A stretch of DNA of 28,695 nt from Clostridia bacterium. Lineage in GTDB: Bacteria > Bacillota_A > Clostridia > Oscillospirales > UBA929. A program made the position numbers and the translations under genes. The notes under the pieces are model-generated. The model saw only the letters and a program-made list of their open reading frames with translations, had not been told where the DNA came from and did not search any database. Location of the stretch: NCBI GenBank assembly GCA_026001245.1, contig BNZR01000011.1, forward strand, positions 1 to 28,695, given 5' to 3'. Shown one piece after another: positions 28,688 through 28,695 of the stretch (position 1 is the stretch's first letter; each line of letters begins with the position of its first letter).

Positions 28688-28695
28688 TTATCTCA

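Overview
The window looks like a chromosomal segment of a low-to-mid GC Firmicute, most likely a Clostridia member of the Oscillospiraceae/Lachnospiraceae type. The grounds are strong AGGAGG-type ribosome binding sites, frequent TTG/GTG starts, consensus sigma-A promoters (TATAAT, often with an extended TGn), and protein families typical of gut Clostridia. No tRNA, rRNA or CRISPR array was seen. All identifications are by motif recognition without database searches.

Region 1 (1-5994) is a decayed prophage read on the + strand: the C-terminus of a P4-type primase/helicase, a tiny ORF, a VRR-NUC nuclease, an ArpU/DUF1492-like late regulator, an HNH endonuclease, and a P27-type small terminase. 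A Phd/PIN toxin-antitoxin pair sits in reverse between the last two. A large internal deletion then fuses the tail of a C5 DNA methyltransferase to the tail of a PBSX-type portal protein. A Mu-F/SPP1-gp7-like head protein follows, then a complete IS5-type element (4765-5650) whose transposase is split by a -1 frameshift. Directly beyond the IS is a headless RCC1-repeat fragment, so the rest of the prophage is gone.

Region 2 (6064-12223, + strand) is a compact operon: an ECF-like sigma factor, a membrane anti-sigma-like protein, two small exported proteins, a large lipoprotein solute-binding protein with a probable N-terminal propeller, two MalF/MalG-type permeases and a small membrane-anchored MacA-like protein. 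No ATPase is encoded with it. The operon ends at a bidirectional terminator in a 445-bp gap (12224-12668).

Region 3 (12669-17007, - strand) holds a WYL-domain regulator, a conserved protein of unknown function, an SPL-type radical SAM protein and two alpha/alpha-toroid (prenyltransferase-like) proteins. Two nearly identical 24-bp repeats with a TGACA-N6-TGTCA core lie at the stop codons of the WYL gene and of one toroid gene; they are candidate operators. The second toroid gene appears to have lost its 5' end.

Region 4 (17011-25126, - strand) is a run of tightly overlapping small-molecule-modifying genes: a VOC protein, a P-loop NTPase, an MmcQ/YjbR remnant, a phosphatase-GNAT fusion, a GNAT, a HAD hydrolase, a nucleotidyltransferase-pyrophosphatase-like fusion, a GNAT-HIT fusion, a methyltransferase, a GNAT, a 2H phosphoesterase, and a GNAT with an unknown N-domain. 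Five GNAT domains, four two-domain fusions and several 4-nt start/stop overlaps make this an unusual array, possibly for resistance to or modification of aminated or nucleotide-like small molecules (inference).

Region 5 (25145-28687, - strand) contains an AlbA_2/HATPase/HTH protein, an XRE regulator and a Rad50-like ABC ATPase with a CPFC zinc hook. The ATPase starts 8 nt from the window edge and probably belongs to a multi-component ABC (ABC-3C-like) conflict system whose other genes lie outside.
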